64,000 nucleotides of DNA from Varanus komodoensis (GCF_004798865.1 NW_025336401.1:1344239-1408238), one strand, 5' to 3'. Positions 1 to 12,655 are shown, numbered from the stretch's first letter. Notes: generated from the sequence alone by a model not told the origin. Translations and numbers: made by a program.

Positions 1-330
1 TCCAAGTAATTCGGGGTAGTTTGCAATCTGGCCCGTCAGGTGAGGCTACTGAACCTTTGGTCATTTGCTGTAATGAATTTGCTTGTCACTTTGAAGATAA
101 AGTTGCTCAGGTCTGTTGGAAGTTGGACTCCACAGTTAATTTAGTTCCATTATCAGAGGTGTCCAGAGGACCGTCTGGTCCAGTCCTGATGGCTGGGGTT
201 CAGTTACTGAGACCTGATGATGTGGGCAAGGTGCTTGACCATGTCCGTCCTACTGTTTGTTTGCCTGACCCGTGCCCATCTTGGCTGGGTTTGCACCTGT
301 GTCCAGGAGGCCATCAGCAAGACTGGAGGC
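1..330 (+). mobile_element. L2-clade LINE fragment, region upstream of the reverse transcriptase
   Basis: The plus-strand frame from 21 contains a stretch ending QLLRPDDVGKVLDHVRPT and then CLPDPCPSWL. The same block (QLLRPDDVDKVLGQVHPT, then CSLDPCPSWL) lies just upstream of the reverse transcriptase of the minus-strand L2 copy at 22.3-24.06 kb, so the two are copies of one family in opposite orientation. This region links the endonuclease and reverse transcriptase domains in L2-type elements. The frame stays open to 422, but similarity to the other copy fades after about 290. The copy is cut by the window edge at its 5' side, and no reverse transcriptase follows, so it is a broken fragment. 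Confidence 0.8.
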
Positions 331-539
331 AGTTCAGTCATTCGCTTTGCTTATTACCAAGATGTGAGATGCTTCTCCTGTGGAACGTTGGAGAACAAAA
401 GACAGTAACTGTTCTGCTTTGAAACTCAGGTAGTCCATCCTTTGTCCCACATAAAGAATTGGAGACTTGTCTGTAACTTCTTCAGTAACATGTTCGCCCT
501 TGAAAAAATGTTAAGATTGCATACGTGTGTATGCTCGCT

Positions 540-541
540 TG

Positions 542-585
<44 letters not shown>

Positions 586-587
586 GT
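540..587. repeat. (CT)n microsatellite
   Basis: An almost pure CT dinucleotide tract of about 48 bp with one TTT interruption near the middle. The bases between 330 and 540 show nothing recognisable. Confidence 0.95.
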
Positions 588-1734
588 TCTTGCAGCATCT
601 TGTTTCAGGCATCTGGCCTATCTCTACAAAGGCCAAACAAAATAGGATGCTTTTGAGATGGGAATGTCTCTGACGCCCGCAGTCTTCTGTGAGCTGCACT
701 GGGAAACAGTTTTGCTACATGAGGCATCACAGACGCATCTGAGCTCCTCTCGCTGCAACGGTGTGCTAGCCTTGGAATTGAGCACTCAGGCAAAAGGGAA
801 AGAGAACGCATCTTTTTTCTCAAAACAATACAGCTGTCCAATTTAGAACAATGGAGTTACTTTTGCAGGAGACAATGCTTTCGCATTCTTCATGCATCAA
901 CTTCTCTTACTGATGTTAGAAGAGGGAGAGAGAGAGAGAGTGAGTGAGCGAGTGGGTGGGTGGGTGTTTTGGGGGAGCAGGGCAGGGATAATTTGCCTGT
1001 AGTCATCTCTCTCTTTCTCTCTCTCTCTCTCTGCAAGGCAAGGTTTCCAAAGCGGATTTTAAAATGGCCCTCGCTCCTTTCCTGTCTCGTCTGCAATGCT
1101 GCAGTGTTTTTGCGGAGCTTGACTAGATTTATGACTGAGATTGGGTTGCAATGCCATTGACCAGTGCAAGCCGAACCTCGTGAAACCTTCAACTGGGCTG
1201 CTGGAATGGTTCCATGTCACAGTAGGAGGGAGACAGGAGCGGCTTGGGAGTTATTGTTTTCCAAGATGCCCTGGAATTTTCTTTGTAAAGCAGATGCTGG
1301 AAGCAGTCCGACATGGCCGTGCAGCCCGGTGCTGGGCACTGAAGCCGCAGAATTTATTGATGAAGCAAGTCCTATCAGGGCAAAGCAACCTCTCTGCGAA
1401 TCAGGAGCACGTTTTGTTGTGCTGCTCATCAGATCTCAGAATATTTGCAGAGTGCGTCTGTGCGCACCTGGTTTCACAGAATTTGACCTCTGGAATATTC
1501 AGTTATCTGTTGCGGTGTGCCGGTTGGTGACCTTAGGCTCTGGGTGGGCTGATTGTGTGCATGTGAGCGATGGTGTGTGGGTGTTGCTCCAGTTGTGTCA
1601 TCAACAACTAATTTTCTCCTCCCCTCCCCACTCACCATTCCACACTTCACAACTGCCTCTATGTGCTTGGTATGTTTCAGTGGTGACACCATTTGTGATC
1701 CTGATTTTGTCAGAATGCTAAGCGGGGGCAGTTG
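588..1734. other. Unique non-coding DNA with short GA and CT tracts
   Basis: No gene recognised. It holds a short (GA)n run at about 926-943 and a (CT)n run at about 1003-1033, of opposite purine/pyrimidine sense on the same strand and about 60 bp apart, so they could pair as a weak hairpin. The open frames here (for example 1164-1721) are unlike any family I know and are interrupted in the other frames as chance frames would be. Confidence 0.5.
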
Positions 1735-2110
1735 TGCAGGCTAAGCTCCTTCACGGCGGCTGGAATAAAATGCGCCGCTTTCTGCTCACATCGCTCGCGA
1801 GGGCTGCGGGGGGGGGGGGCAGGAGGGGAATTAGAGGGGAGCTGGGCTTCAGGCCCCGGGCCTTGTCCCCAGAATCCGCCCCTGGCACGCTCGGCCCAGC
1901 CGGCCAGGCTTCCGGCCACCGACGAGCAGCGGCTCCGTGCTGCGCGCCCGCTCCCTGGGCCAGCCGTGGCCGCCGGGGCGCCTCACGCCCGAGCACGGCC
2001 GGCAGGGCTGACCACACTGCCTGGGGGTTCGAGCCGAGCCCCGCACAGGCGTGCCCCGGAGTGCCCTCCCTGCATTCTGCCACTGCTTGTGAGCTTCCGT
2101 AGGCCCTGTC
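1735..2110. other. GC-rich patch, small CpG-island-like segment
   Basis: Base composition rises sharply, with a pure G run near 1810-1819 and many CG dinucleotides (for example CATCGCTCGCGAGG at 1789-1802). Several overlapping frames stay open on both strands, which is what GC-rich DNA does by chance. No splice-bounded exon or known protein was recognised. It could be a minor CpG island or merely a GC-rich patch. Confidence 0.4.
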
Positions 2111-5100
2111 ATTTTCCTAGTGGAAAGAAAGAGTTTGACGTCCAGCATGAAATTAATGAATTGCTCCCTGCATCCGGCCGCCTTCATTGATGCGACGGAG
2201 GGAAAGTCTGAGGTGGCTCACTTAATTCAGTGCAGAGAGTCAGTGTGGCGCTGCGGACAGCCGTTCGCAGAGGTTGTAAATCAAACCAGAAGTGACACCT
2301 GGGAGAATGGGCGAGACGGAAGCAAAGGCCGTGTGCTTGTGCCACGTCTGTGAGATTGCCTATGGGGAGGGAGGACGGAGCCGGGCTTATGCGCCACTTG
2401 GGGGGAGACCTCTGTGGAGGAGGACAAGTCGCTCCCTCAGCGCATCTGCTCCGACAAGGCAGCCTGAAGAGTGCCAGAGGGCAGCCTGAAAAGCCCTGTT
2501 GCAAGGGCACCCTGCCGGGTTTCCCAAAATATCCCTTTCTCCCCAGCTTGGTTGGGGTGCCCAGCTTTCCTCCTTATCATGCTGCTGCCCAGAGCACCGC
2601 CAGCAAAGCGCCAGGACCTTCCGGGGCGGCTCCCTGGACACCAGGAGATCCTTTTTCCAAGGGTAGGCACACGAGGAAGACTCTGCCCAGCAGTGAGGGA
2701 CTACGTGTGAGGAGGAAGGCCCAGGCATGGTGCTGAGAAGGTAGACCCAGCTGTGAATGAGGGGCAGCCAGGTCCCAGCCCTTCCCAGCTCTTGGCCGGT
2801 TCATTCTGGGAAAATCAGATCCAGATCTTTTTGAGGTGGATGGAACTGATTCTGCCTGACCAACAGCACGTACAGGTTTTTTTTTTAGCTTTGCTCATGG
2901 AGATGCTTCAGGGTTTACAGGATGGAGTTTTTTTTTCTTTGAAGCGCTCTCTCCAAATTGAGGACTGTGTGATTCTTCAAACCTATGGCAGGTTGCAGGC
3001 GTCTGCGCTCAACCGGGAAGTGCACGGTGGGCTTTTCCAGCTTTCTCCAGTAGGTGGCAGTCGCGGAGCCCCTTTGGTCTCGATCCCGCTTGTTTTCCAT
3101 ACGCCGCTGCAGCGGAAGACAGGGGCGACCGGTGACTGCCCCGGCCGACCGCTGAGCTGAGCGGGGGAGCACGGAGCGCGGCGGCATCGCGCTGCGGTCC
3201 TGCGCCGGCAGGGGGCAAAGGGCAGCTGGACCCCCCGCTGCTTTGCGCCCCCTTTGTGGGACTCGGCGGGGGTGCCGTCTGCGATGCAGACAGGCTGGAG
3301 CGCTACCCTGACCGAGCCGGGAACCTCAGTACAGCCTCGGCAGGCAGATCACTTTGGCGGCTGGACATCTGCCAAGGAGCTTGGTGTGGCTTGGCTCGGA
3401 AAAGCTTTCCGTAATCTGTCGTGAGGAGCGCCGGGCGGTGGCCAGGGCAGCCACAGCCTGATGGGTCGTGAGCGGCCAGGAGCAGTGTGCTCGCCGGGCG
3501 ACCAAGCCGTCCCGTTGCGGGGAGTCCAGGGGGCGGCTCAGCTTCTGCACGGGCGCCCGTCCTTCCCGCTGTGCTGAACTGGCCTTGCCGGGCACAGTCG
3601 CCCTGACGGAGGTGGGGGACCTACCTGGAGGCCCGGCCTGGGCTTTCCATGGCACAGCTTGCTGCTCTCAGCCCAGGTGGGGCAGATGCTGCTCCAGCGA
3701 GGGGAAGGGACTCGCGTGAGGCAGCCTTTTGTCAGCTGTCGGTTGGACAGTCACCTCTGCCCCACGGAAAGGCCCGGCTCACGTGGCCCTCCTTCATCCA
3801 CCCGGGCCTGTTTGAAAGCCTCACAGAGCGTGCCCGGCTTAGTGCAAGCAAAATGCACACAACCTCTTTCCGAAATGCTGCTGCAGGATCTTACCTTTTC
3901 CTGCGCCTGGAGCAATGAAGAACGGCCGCATTTATTACAGTCGGTCTCCGTAATGCAGCTACCGCTGGGAGGACCAGTTGCTTGGCTTGAACCAAATGCA
4001 TGAGGCAGTCAAGACTTTATGAGATGTGAAGCCAAGATGCATCAGGAAGCTGTTGCTGCTGTCAGGCTGAGCTTAGCCCCACATCTAGCGCACGAGCTTA
4101 GAGAAGAGCCTTGGTCTTGCCAGCAGGAACGCTTGTTCCTTGTTGGATCAGGATCAAAAGGAATTGTTTGACGTGCGGATGTCTCCGCTGGTGACACGAA
4201 ACTGTGGGACATCTGCTCCCCTGGGCCAGTGGCTAACCCCGGGAGGAGCTGTGATTTCTTTCACTGGAAGTCTTCTAATTAATAATGGAATGAGTGGAGA
4301 ACCTCTACCGACTTGTTACATTTAGGCTCTGCATTTTTCTTGGAAAAAGTGTTAAGCCACTGGCCCAATCGGGGCCACCTGGGTCCCAAGATGATCACGT
4401 GGCTTGTCCCCCCACCCTCCCTCCAAGCAGATCAGGAAAAGGGACTTTCCAATGGGAGTCCTCATTATGCGAAGGCTGGCCAACCAGGCTGCCCTGTGAT
4501 ACAGAACAAGGGCCAGCAGAAGTCAGTAGCAAAAAGCACAAGCGAAGCTGGAATGGTGGCCACTGGGAACGTGGCTTCACGACACGAAGCTGACTCCAAA
4601 TTGAATACCGCACTTGCTTCTGGTTCTCCTGCTTATGGGCCAGTTGCCAAGAACATTTGGCACCTCCTGGCTGTTCTGCCTCTTTTACCGGAGGCCATGC
4701 AATTGGGCCAAGTGTTTCTACTCTGCTCCACCTGTTTCCAAATACTCAGCTGAGTTTCCCACAGAACTTGGCCCACTTGTCTGATCTCTGGGTTGGTTGG
4801 CCTTGATGCTTCAACTGTGCGTTTGGATCCTACCTCTTCTTCCAGTTCTGATCCAGAATCTGAGGTAACACCTTTGGGAGACTGCAGTATAGGAGGAGAG
4901 GGCCCAATCCGCATACTGCCCCCTCTCGCCCTAGTCCTCATGGCTTTCCACTCTTCCCTTGCCTGTTCTCCCCTTGCCCCTTGCCCATTTCAGGGTGGGT
5001 GTTGCATCCCCCATCCGACCACCACGAAAGCCCCTCACCTTTGTCCTGGGCTCTCAGCTCATCTCCTTCTGCTCTGCTTCTCCCTAGCCTGCTCGTGCCC

Positions 5101-7020
5101 CCGGTTACGGTGATGGAGAGACATTTACCTAGTCCGGTGCGCCTCCCCTGGCACGGGCGCCCTGCACCTGGCCCAGTCCCCGGCGTTCAAATGGCAATTC
5201 CTCCACCCGAGTGATGGAGACGAGGCGAGCGGCGCCCCCTGCCATCCTCGCTTGTTCTTGGCAGCCAAGGCGAAGACGGCTGGGAATCGCGTGCCCGAGT
5301 GCGGCGAAAGATTCGGCATCTCGTTCCGCACACAGCAGAAGGTTTCTCGTAAGGTGCTGAGGCAGCCCCTTCAAGCAAGGCACGTGCCATCCAGACAGAC
5401 AGGGGGCGCTTTCCCGGCGTGGCCATTGCCGGCGGCCACAGGTGGATGCGTCCTGCTGACGCGCTCATTGGCGGAGCGGAGTGTGCGCAGCCCAGTTCGC
5501 ACAGTGTTGTCGCGCGTTGCTTCGAGCGAGAAGGAACACCTGGGGAACAGGTGTCTGGGGCGCTCGGGCTAGAAAGGGCCTCTCCGTTGCACGGGAGCAT
5601 AGCTCCCCCCAGGGCTGTTCCCGCTGCCCCAGGCCGGACAGGAGGAGTGTCAGGTGCTGCTCCACTGGCTGCCCTTTTGGTCTGAAGCTGGGCGACGGGA
5701 CCGAGCGTGTGACGTCCTCCTCGCATGCTGGCTCGGCGCGGCTCACTCGCCATGGCCTGCCCTCGGGGCCTGCCGGCCTCCTCGTTTCAGGCCAGCGCTC
5801 CACCCACCTCTGCTCCCAGCTCTGATTCAGACTGAGAAATCCTCTGTGGATTGCTGTCTTTTGGGCGAAGCGGATCCAGAACCTGCGCTGCGTTTCAAAA
5901 CCCTTGGAATCAGAATTCCAGACGTGGACTCCTTGGCTATCCAGCTGAGCGTGTTTTTATTCTGACATCAAATCTTTAAGAGACATGTGGCAGTGGCTGT
6001 GGAGTTTTGGCAGGCGTCCTCTTTGTTTTCGTGATGCGGTCATGAATTAGGAATCAGCTTTGCTTGTTGTCCCCTTGGAGAAAGCGCACTTGTTCTTTCG
6101 CCTGTCTAAAAATGTGCAGGACTGCAGCTCTGTTTTCAGGGAGAACCTGGGTGAAAATGGGCTTTGCTTCTGGCACACTTAGGATGGCGCTGTAGTTCTG
6201 CTGGCTTATTTTTAAACCCCTTTATGGTTTCTTCATCATCCCCCCTCCCCCACCAGTCAGGTGTAAAACTATGTCTAATAAACGTCCTGGGCAGAAGCAA
6301 AGCCCCAGTAAGCATTCTGGGCAGGAACTGCGATGTGTCGATATTGATCTGCAGGGGTGCAAGCTTAGCAAGCCCTCCTCATATAGCCTGTAGCAGGAAA
6401 AACACCCAGAGACCTTCCAAACAAATAGCTCCAATTTATTTTTGAAAAGGTTGTGAAGAAACTGCACCCAGTGTGGCTATGATGGAAGCTGGAGCGCGTC
6501 TGTTCTGCAAGGAAAGGTGAAAGCATCTGGGGCTTTTTACTTTGTGGAGGAAAGAAGAAAGGGACAAGTGGCAGGCTTAAAATCATGCCAAGCACAGAGG
6601 AAGTGGATCAAGAGAGTTCTCCTTTTCTTACAGTACCAGAACTTGGCCATTTAATGAAGTCAGTGGGCGTAAGGTCAGGGCACACGCACACGCACCGATC
6701 TTCCCAACAGCAGCTCATTGGCAGTTTCTGCCACAAGACGGTTGCTTGCCCAAGAGGACTGAGCTTGGCCCGTTCTTGCACCCTCACCCGTGGGCCAGGT
6801 GCCGTTGCCCGGGGTGGCCCTTTGCAGAGGGAGCATGTGCAGAACGCTGGGGGCCAAGCCCACCCTCGAGAAGCGCCCCAGCTGTGCCTCCCTCCCTGCC
6901 TGCGCACTGGGACGTCCCGGCTCAACCCCAGGTCCAAACGCGTACGCCAAAGGGGAAAAACAAAGTTTGCAGGTTGCTACAGACAAGAGATGGCGCAAAC
7001 CTCGAGCTGGACTGTGGAAA
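2111..7020. other. Unique non-coding DNA with two GC-rich patches
   Basis: No gene was recognised. CG-rich patches lie at about 3030-3640 and 5120-5800; T runs occur at 2879-2886 and 2931-2936. Between 4620 and 4950 the sequence is moderately AT-rich and a plus frame shows a serine/acidic stretch (TSSSSSDPESEVTP), which has no family I recognise and no clear splice sites around it. The segment 5990-6560 is AT-richer and unique. Nothing here supports a gene call. Confidence 0.45.
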
Positions 7021-7025
7021 CGTGA

Positions 7026-7380
7026 TGCGGTTTGTTTGTTTGTTTGTCTGAAGCTTTTATAGACCGTCCCATGACTATGTCTCAGGACAGTTTACAAGAA
7101 GCACAGATAAAAATGGCACAGCATCCAGCAATTCACAATAAAATCACTATTAAAACCAATGAAACATTAAAATAATGGGAAAATAAAAAGTTTTTCGCCT
7201 GGCGCTGAAAAGAAAAAAGCCTCGGTGCCAGGCAAACCTCTCTGGGGAGCATATTCCCCAGTCGGGGCGCCACCACAGAGAAGGCCCTCCTCCGGGTAGC
7301 CACCCTCCTAACCTCCTTCAAGGAGGGCTCTTGCCTGGGTGCACCTCCCTGCGAGGGAGAGCAGAGGCCGTCACACGTGC
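7026..7380 (-). mobile_element. L2-clade LINE, 3' end (5'-truncated copy)
   Basis: Read on the minus strand, this holds the last part of the ORF (RRVATRRRAFSVVAPRLGN, then LPREVCLAPRLFSFQRQAK), which is the usual C-terminus of L2-type proteins, then a 3' untranslated region and a short TTTG-type tail at 7026-7044. The same C-terminal region occurs in the larger minus-strand copy at 22.3 kb. Bases 7026-7190 are nearly identical, in reverse complement, to 56,680-56,840: about eight differences by eye in about 155 bp, so both copies are fairly young. The long minus frame 7133-8374 is element sequence only at its C-terminal end; the rest is chance. Confidence 0.85.
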
Positions 7381-8430
7381 GCCCCCGTGGCAGAGTTGCG
7401 CACAGCTTCCCATCAGTCACGGGCCTGAGCTGGCTGGCAGTCCTTCTCGCCGTGATCCATGCCACTGACTGCCGGAGTCCTCCAGCAGTTCGCCCTGCAC
7501 GTTCCCCTATGAGCGAAGGGTCCAACGTTAGCCCTAGTGGGAGTGGATCCATTGAAATGAATGAGGCCCAAGGCAGTTCTGGCGGACGGCAGTCCTGTCC
7601 ATTTCCAGGGGCAGGGCTGCCTTTGGAGATCACCCGGAGTTCGTGGACGAAGCCCACAGGAGGGCCGAACGGCGTCCTGACCGAAGTGAGCTTTCCGTCC
7701 TGTGGGAAGGCAAGGCGAGCACTTTCTGCAGCCCCGCCAATCAGCTGGGAAGCGTGCCATGCGCCCACCCAGGTCCACCAATAAATCCGGGCAGGATGAG
7801 CACTGGACCCTCTGCCTGGCTGCATCGGACCGGTGAGGGGGAAATGCACCCGTTTCTCCTCCCCAGTCGCACGTCCTTTTGTTCTGCCGGGCTCTTTTTC
7901 ATACGGGAGCTTTACGATGGATGGAGAGAGAGGCGCATCCCTGGTGGGCCCCCTCCCCTTTCTGATGTAATAAGCGATCCCAGTGTCTGCAAGGACATTT
8001 ATAGCCACCCAAGGCCTTTTTCCTGCCCTGGGAGGGGGCTGGGAAGCAGGGTGCGCAGAGGGCAAGAAACCCCCTAAAGATGCGGGTGCTGGCAAACACA
8101 GGGAGGGTGGAGTCCTGCACCTCCCGGGACAGACTCTGCGCGCCCTGCCCCGGCGTCTGTGTGGCGGTGCCGGCCAAAAGAGCAGCTGCCCAAGGCTGGA
8201 TCGTGGGGGGCCAGGCGTGGGACAGCTGCTCACGCAGTCCATCTGGAGCGGGAAAATGGGGGTGGGGAGGCAGAACACCTGCAGAAAGCAGCACTCGTCC
8301 AGCGGCAAAGCGAGGAACTCCGGTTCTTCCCTCTCAGAGGAGACTGGCTTGGGCTTTAAGCGGCCCTGCTCCATTTTGTGCGTGTGGCCCCCAAATACCT
8401 GAAATAGCCCCGCTGTGTCAGATCACAGTT
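7381..8430. other. Unique, GC-rich non-coding DNA
   Basis: The open frames on both strands (the longest is minus, 7133-8374) come from the scarcity of stop codons in GC-rich DNA. Outside the L2 end they contain no recognisable domain, and low-complexity proline, glycine and arginine dominate. Confidence 0.45.

Positions 8431-8475
<45 letters not shown>
8431..8475. repeat. (CAG)15 trinucleotide repeat
   Basis: Fifteen perfect CAG units. A plus frame (8080-8583) reads it as polyglutamine, but neither flank looks coding, there is no recognisable protein, and no splice sites bracket it. I take it to be a non-coding triplet microsatellite. Its perfection suggests recent expansion. Confidence 0.95.
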
Positions 8476-8478
<3 letters not shown>

Positions 8479-10384
8479 CTTGCTATCGCACCTGCGGCCA
8501 AAGCTCTCTGGATAGTTCACAAAATGTTAAGTCCCCCATCCAGAGCTCAGCCAGGCCCAGCCCTGCTTAGCTTCCAAGATTAGGCAGGGCCAGGCACTTC
8601 AGAGCACACGGAGGGTACACTCAATCTGCTCTCCTGCTTGTTGTGGTGGCCAGCCAGCTTCCCATGGGAAGCCCAGCCTCCAGAAGGGGAGTATGACAAC
8701 CCTCTCCCTCCCCGGCCCTCTCCCTCCCTGGATGGGGAGACATTTTGAGCATCTTGCAATTGGCGCCCCTTGTCCTGTGCCTTGACTGCCTATTCTTTAG
8801 CACCATCCGTTAGTTCTTGCTTATCTTTATTCTAATGAACACCTGTTGAAAATTCCAAGTGCTGATTGGGCTCATTTCTACCTGCATTTCTACCAGAAGC
8901 AACTTTTTATGCCAGTGTTTGCCTCCAGGAAAAGGCAGCAAGAAAGAAATAGCTGGTTAGGGAGCAGCTGAGAGCCTGAAATTTCGCATTCACGTCATGC
9001 TGCCCGAAAGCTCCCTTGCGCCGGTCTTTGTACCTGATCGCTCCGTGCCCTTTGCCCCAGCTCGTTGCTTCATTGGGTTTTGATGTGATTCACTTTTAAG
9101 TTGCAGGAGCTTTGTGTATTGACTTTAATGGCATCAGCTGGCACAGCAGGGAGGAGAGTGGGGTGCCTGAGCCATTTAGGAGGGGTGACCCTGGTCATAT
9201 TTGCAATCCAGTGACATATTTATTGGCAGAAGGTGCTGTGTTGATGCCAATTCTGTTGTAGATGCTGATGCAAAACAAGATTTCACTTGTCAACAGGTTA
9301 ACGACAAACTGTGGTTAACTGCTGGTCAATTTAGCCCCAGCAACTCAACAATCCCGTTTTGCATGTCAAGCTAAAGAAGGTGTGAAGCAGCCGATCCCAT
9401 GATGTGGTGCGGTCAGGGGTCAGGTAAAAACGGTCTTGGAAGCAGGGACTTGTTCCATGGGAACCAGGTCTGTGTATTTCCTAAGGGGAAATGCAAAGCT
9501 GTGACGACAGTCAGTTGTCCTGTGCCAGGGGAGGGGAAGGGAAGACATGTGCCGAAGCTTGGCAGTGCGGAAAAAAGGCTCCCTTGCAGAAGTGCCTGGG
9601 GGGAGACCCACCGCCTGAGGCCATCCTTCCTCTTGCTCGAAGACCCCGGAAGAGCGCTCCGTGGTACGGATATTAGCCAGAGGGCAGAATCGTTTTTAAC
9701 TCTGAAGAGACAGGGCCAGGCCGGGAGGCCACCCTCTTCCCCAGTGGTGCCGCAAAGTCATTTTAGCTGCTGGCCTAGACCTGTGCCTTAGAGACAGGGC
9801 TGCGAATTACCTGCTTTGTGATGCGCACCGCCCTTGCCTTCTCTCCCGCTGCCCCGCTGCTCAGAACGGCTTCCGCCTTCCCGCTACGTTAGAGCAAAGA
9901 GAGAAAGGCAGCTCGGCAGGGTGGTACAGAGCTCCTCTTCAATCAAGGCAGGGCCCGCGGCTGCAGGTATTAGCCAGAGCTTGCCTCGGTCTCTCAGCCT
10001 GTTCGCGTCAGAATTGGCAACATTTTGCTGGAGAAAAGGATAAGGCATTTGAGATGAAAGGCAATGAACCGAGCACCTGGAATCGTGCGCTGGTCCCACA
10101 GGCTGCCCGAGCCCGCAGTGTGCGGGAGACGGTGCTGGCTGGGCCACTGGGAGGGCGGCAGTGGCATTGACCTGTGGCTGGGGACACGGGGCATGTGCCG
10201 GGAGCCCCTCCCCGCGCGTACGTGAGCCGCACGGCACAGCTGGAGCGCCGCTTGAGTCAGGCCGTGGGTCCGTTGAGCCCAGCCTTATTCATTTATCCAT
10301 TTATGGGATTCGCTTGGAGCTGCCCACGAGTGTCATGCCCCCTGGGCAGCCGTGGCAGGAAAAACACCGAAAAACAACATTAAG
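8476..10384. other. Unique non-coding DNA
   Basis: No gene recognised. Bases 8800-9380 are AT-richer and unique. A stretch at about 9285-9345 (GTTAACGACAAACTGTGGTT and neighbours) recalls a TTAACCA-rich interspersed element also seen near 53.2 kb, but the match is weak. Confidence 0.4.
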
Positions 10385-10399
10385 TAGCACAGCTGGTGG

Positions 10400-10510
10400 C
10401 CAAGTCTCTCCGGAGTTTCCTCCAGGCGGTGGGCTTCTTTTCCAGATCTCCAGCCAGAGATTTGGGGGACTGAACCCGGGACCTTCTGCAGGCAAAGGAA
10501 GGGCTCTCGC
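10400..10510 (-). repeat. Possible tRNA-derived SINE remnant
   Basis: The plus strand reads GACTGAACCCGGGACCTTCT followed by GCAGGCAAAGGAAGGGCTC. In reverse this resembles the A-box to B-box part of a tRNA-derived reptile SINE, in which a run like AGAAGGTCCCGGGTTCA carries the B box. The body is degenerate and the tail is not visible. Confidence 0.4.
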
Positions 10511-11879
10511 AGCCCCTCCCGGGCCCCAGTATTTCGGGGGGCACTGTGGGGGGTGGCCTGCCGTTTTTCTGCTGCCTTTTCATTTTATCTGCTCTGCTCC
10601 TGAGCTGAGCACCCGCGGGGTTAGTGGCCACTCTGTTGCTCGAGCAGGGATGCACCAGGGGCGTCCAGCATTGCTCTGCCCCCCCGCCCCCAGAGGGTCT
10701 GCCATGTCCTTTGCCAGGATCAAGACCTCCCTTTGTGCTCCAGATGTCTAAGACAGCGGAGTGCATAAACCCGTGTTCCCTTGGTCAATGGGACACGTTG
10801 TCCTCCGGGAGGCTGAGATGGGAGGTGTGTTTAGATCTGTGGGCCGCAGGCGCTGGTGGGCTCTGTTGCGTGGCTGTTTCACGCATGGCGAATGCCTGTG
10901 CAGGACCGCAGCACGCACACGGGTGTGTGAGCATGCGAAGGCAGAGAGAGAGAGAGGGGGGGGCTTTCCTACTTCCCCCACACCCTGGCTCTACATTTGC
11001 TCAAATCCATCCAAGATGGAGCACCTTCGGAACGGGAAACCTTTGGAGGAGAGGTGCTTTGCCAGGCTGCTGCATGGAAGCTCTGTGCGGGGGCGCCTGA
11101 AAGCCTGGCACCCCGTCTGCAGGCGGCCGACCGGGAGTGACCTTTCTGGCATAATTTAGACCCCAAAATGGGTTCAGCCGCAGCAGCACAGGGACCCTCC
11201 GAGGCTGCCCCAGAAGTGCTGCGGAGGCTGGTCCCCTAGGGCTGGAGTCCCGGATCTCACACACCAGGCACCAAGCACCCCTTAAATTAAGGAATTCCTG
11301 CCAAGCGCATCGCCTTACATACTCCCATTCTCACATGGCGCACACACAACTTCCAGCAAAGCATTCCTGTTCCCTTTCAACCCAACTCCCCACTCCAAAC
11401 AGTTGCATGTTGAAGAGGGGAGAAAATAAACCAGCCAAGGGGGCCAAAAATGACACAACCCCGCGTGCCCTCCATGGGCCGGTGCTCGGCCTGCCTGGGC
11501 CTGGGCCTTGCCTCCTCCTGCCCCCCAGCATCTTTGCAAAGGAGGTGCCTTCAGGGGACAGGGCCCTTTAACGGCTCCCAGAGCGCAAGCCTGTGCAGAT
11601 CTCCCACGCCCATGCTTGGGGCTCTGGGCCTGAGCCCCAGATCTGTCCCAGCCCAGCTCTTGTCACCAGCTCTTGTGTGTCATTGCAAGTCTGTGTCACC
11701 AAAAGGGCGAAGCCCGCTAAAAAGAGCCAGCAAGCCTTCTGCGGAAGGAAATTTCGCCTCGCTCTCGTCGACAGCTCCTCGAGAGTGCCAATAAACTTGC
11801 GGAGGGGCGGGATTTGATAGGCGTTGCTTCCTTGGACGTTCAAAAGGCCGTGGACAAAGTCTCCTGCCAAAGGCTCCGG
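10511..11879. other. Unique non-coding DNA
   Basis: No gene recognised. A short (GA)n run followed by Gs lies at about 10,941-10,965. Open frames on both strands are short, overlapping and without domain signals. Confidence 0.4.
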
Positions 11880-12655
11880 CGAAAACCAAGCCTTCATGGG
11901 GAAAGAGGAGAGGTCGCCCCAGAGATCTGTAATGGGCTAAAGACGAGAGAGCAGGGATAAAGGGAAAGTTCTCCTGTCGGAGGGGACACGATTGGCTCCT
12001 GCGCTGGACTTGGGCTTTCCCGCTTGCCCGCCGGAATCGGGAGTGAGCAGTGGGGCGCCCAGGCTTGCTGATGGCGCCCAGACAGTTGGGGCGGTGATGC
12101 CAGGAGGGCTCGGGAGGAGCTCCAAAAGGAGCTCCCCCAGCCGGGAGAAGGGGCTGCAAACTGGCAAATGCTGCAGGGTGTGAGCACGTGCGAAGTGCCG
12201 CCCGCCCGCCCGCCGGAGCACACGGTTGCAGCTTCTCCTGCAGGCTGATGGGATCGGAGTTGCTGGTGATGGGCCAGGAAAGAGCTCTTGGGGTGGAGCA
12301 GAACTGCGCAGTGGAACTGTGGGTCTGGCGCACGGCCGTTGTGCAACAGCCAATTCCGTACGACGCATTGTTGGGAAGGGGCTGCCAAGACCATTGTGCC
12401 CGCCTCGAGATCGCGTGGCATCCGAGGGGGATTCCTCCCGAGAGGGTTGCTGCGCTTCAGGGCAGGGGTTTTCTTCAGGATGGCGGCGGGGGAGGACGGG
12501 ATTAGGCCAGGCGCCCACCTCTCCCCGGCCTTGTGCGAGTCCCGCTCGCGAGCGCCCCGCAGGCTGGAGGCCGAGGCGACCTCGGGAGAGGCGCGCCTGT
12601 GCAAAAGCTGCCTCCAAGCCGGCGAATGCGGCAGAACGCAAGACGGGCGGCTTGC
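11880..12655. other. GC-rich block with CpG-dense core
   Basis: CG dinucleotides are frequent, for example GCCGCCCGCCCGCCCGCCGG at 12,196-12,215. Minus frames of 217, 236 and 266 residues overlap each other in different frames, the mark of stop-poor GC-rich DNA and not of a gene. It might be a weak CpG island; no exon was recognised. Confidence 0.4.

Noticed and set aside
4793-5113. Serine/acidic-rich plus frame as a coding exon
   Set aside because: Short, low complexity after the first 40 residues, no acceptor and donor pair that bounds it.
7133-8374. 413-residue minus frame as a host gene
   Set aside because: Its last 80 or so residues are the L2 C-terminus; the rest is GC-rich unique DNA with no domain.
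8080-8583. Polyglutamine protein encoded by the CAG repeat
   Set aside because: Flanks show no coding character or splice sites; other frames are equally open.
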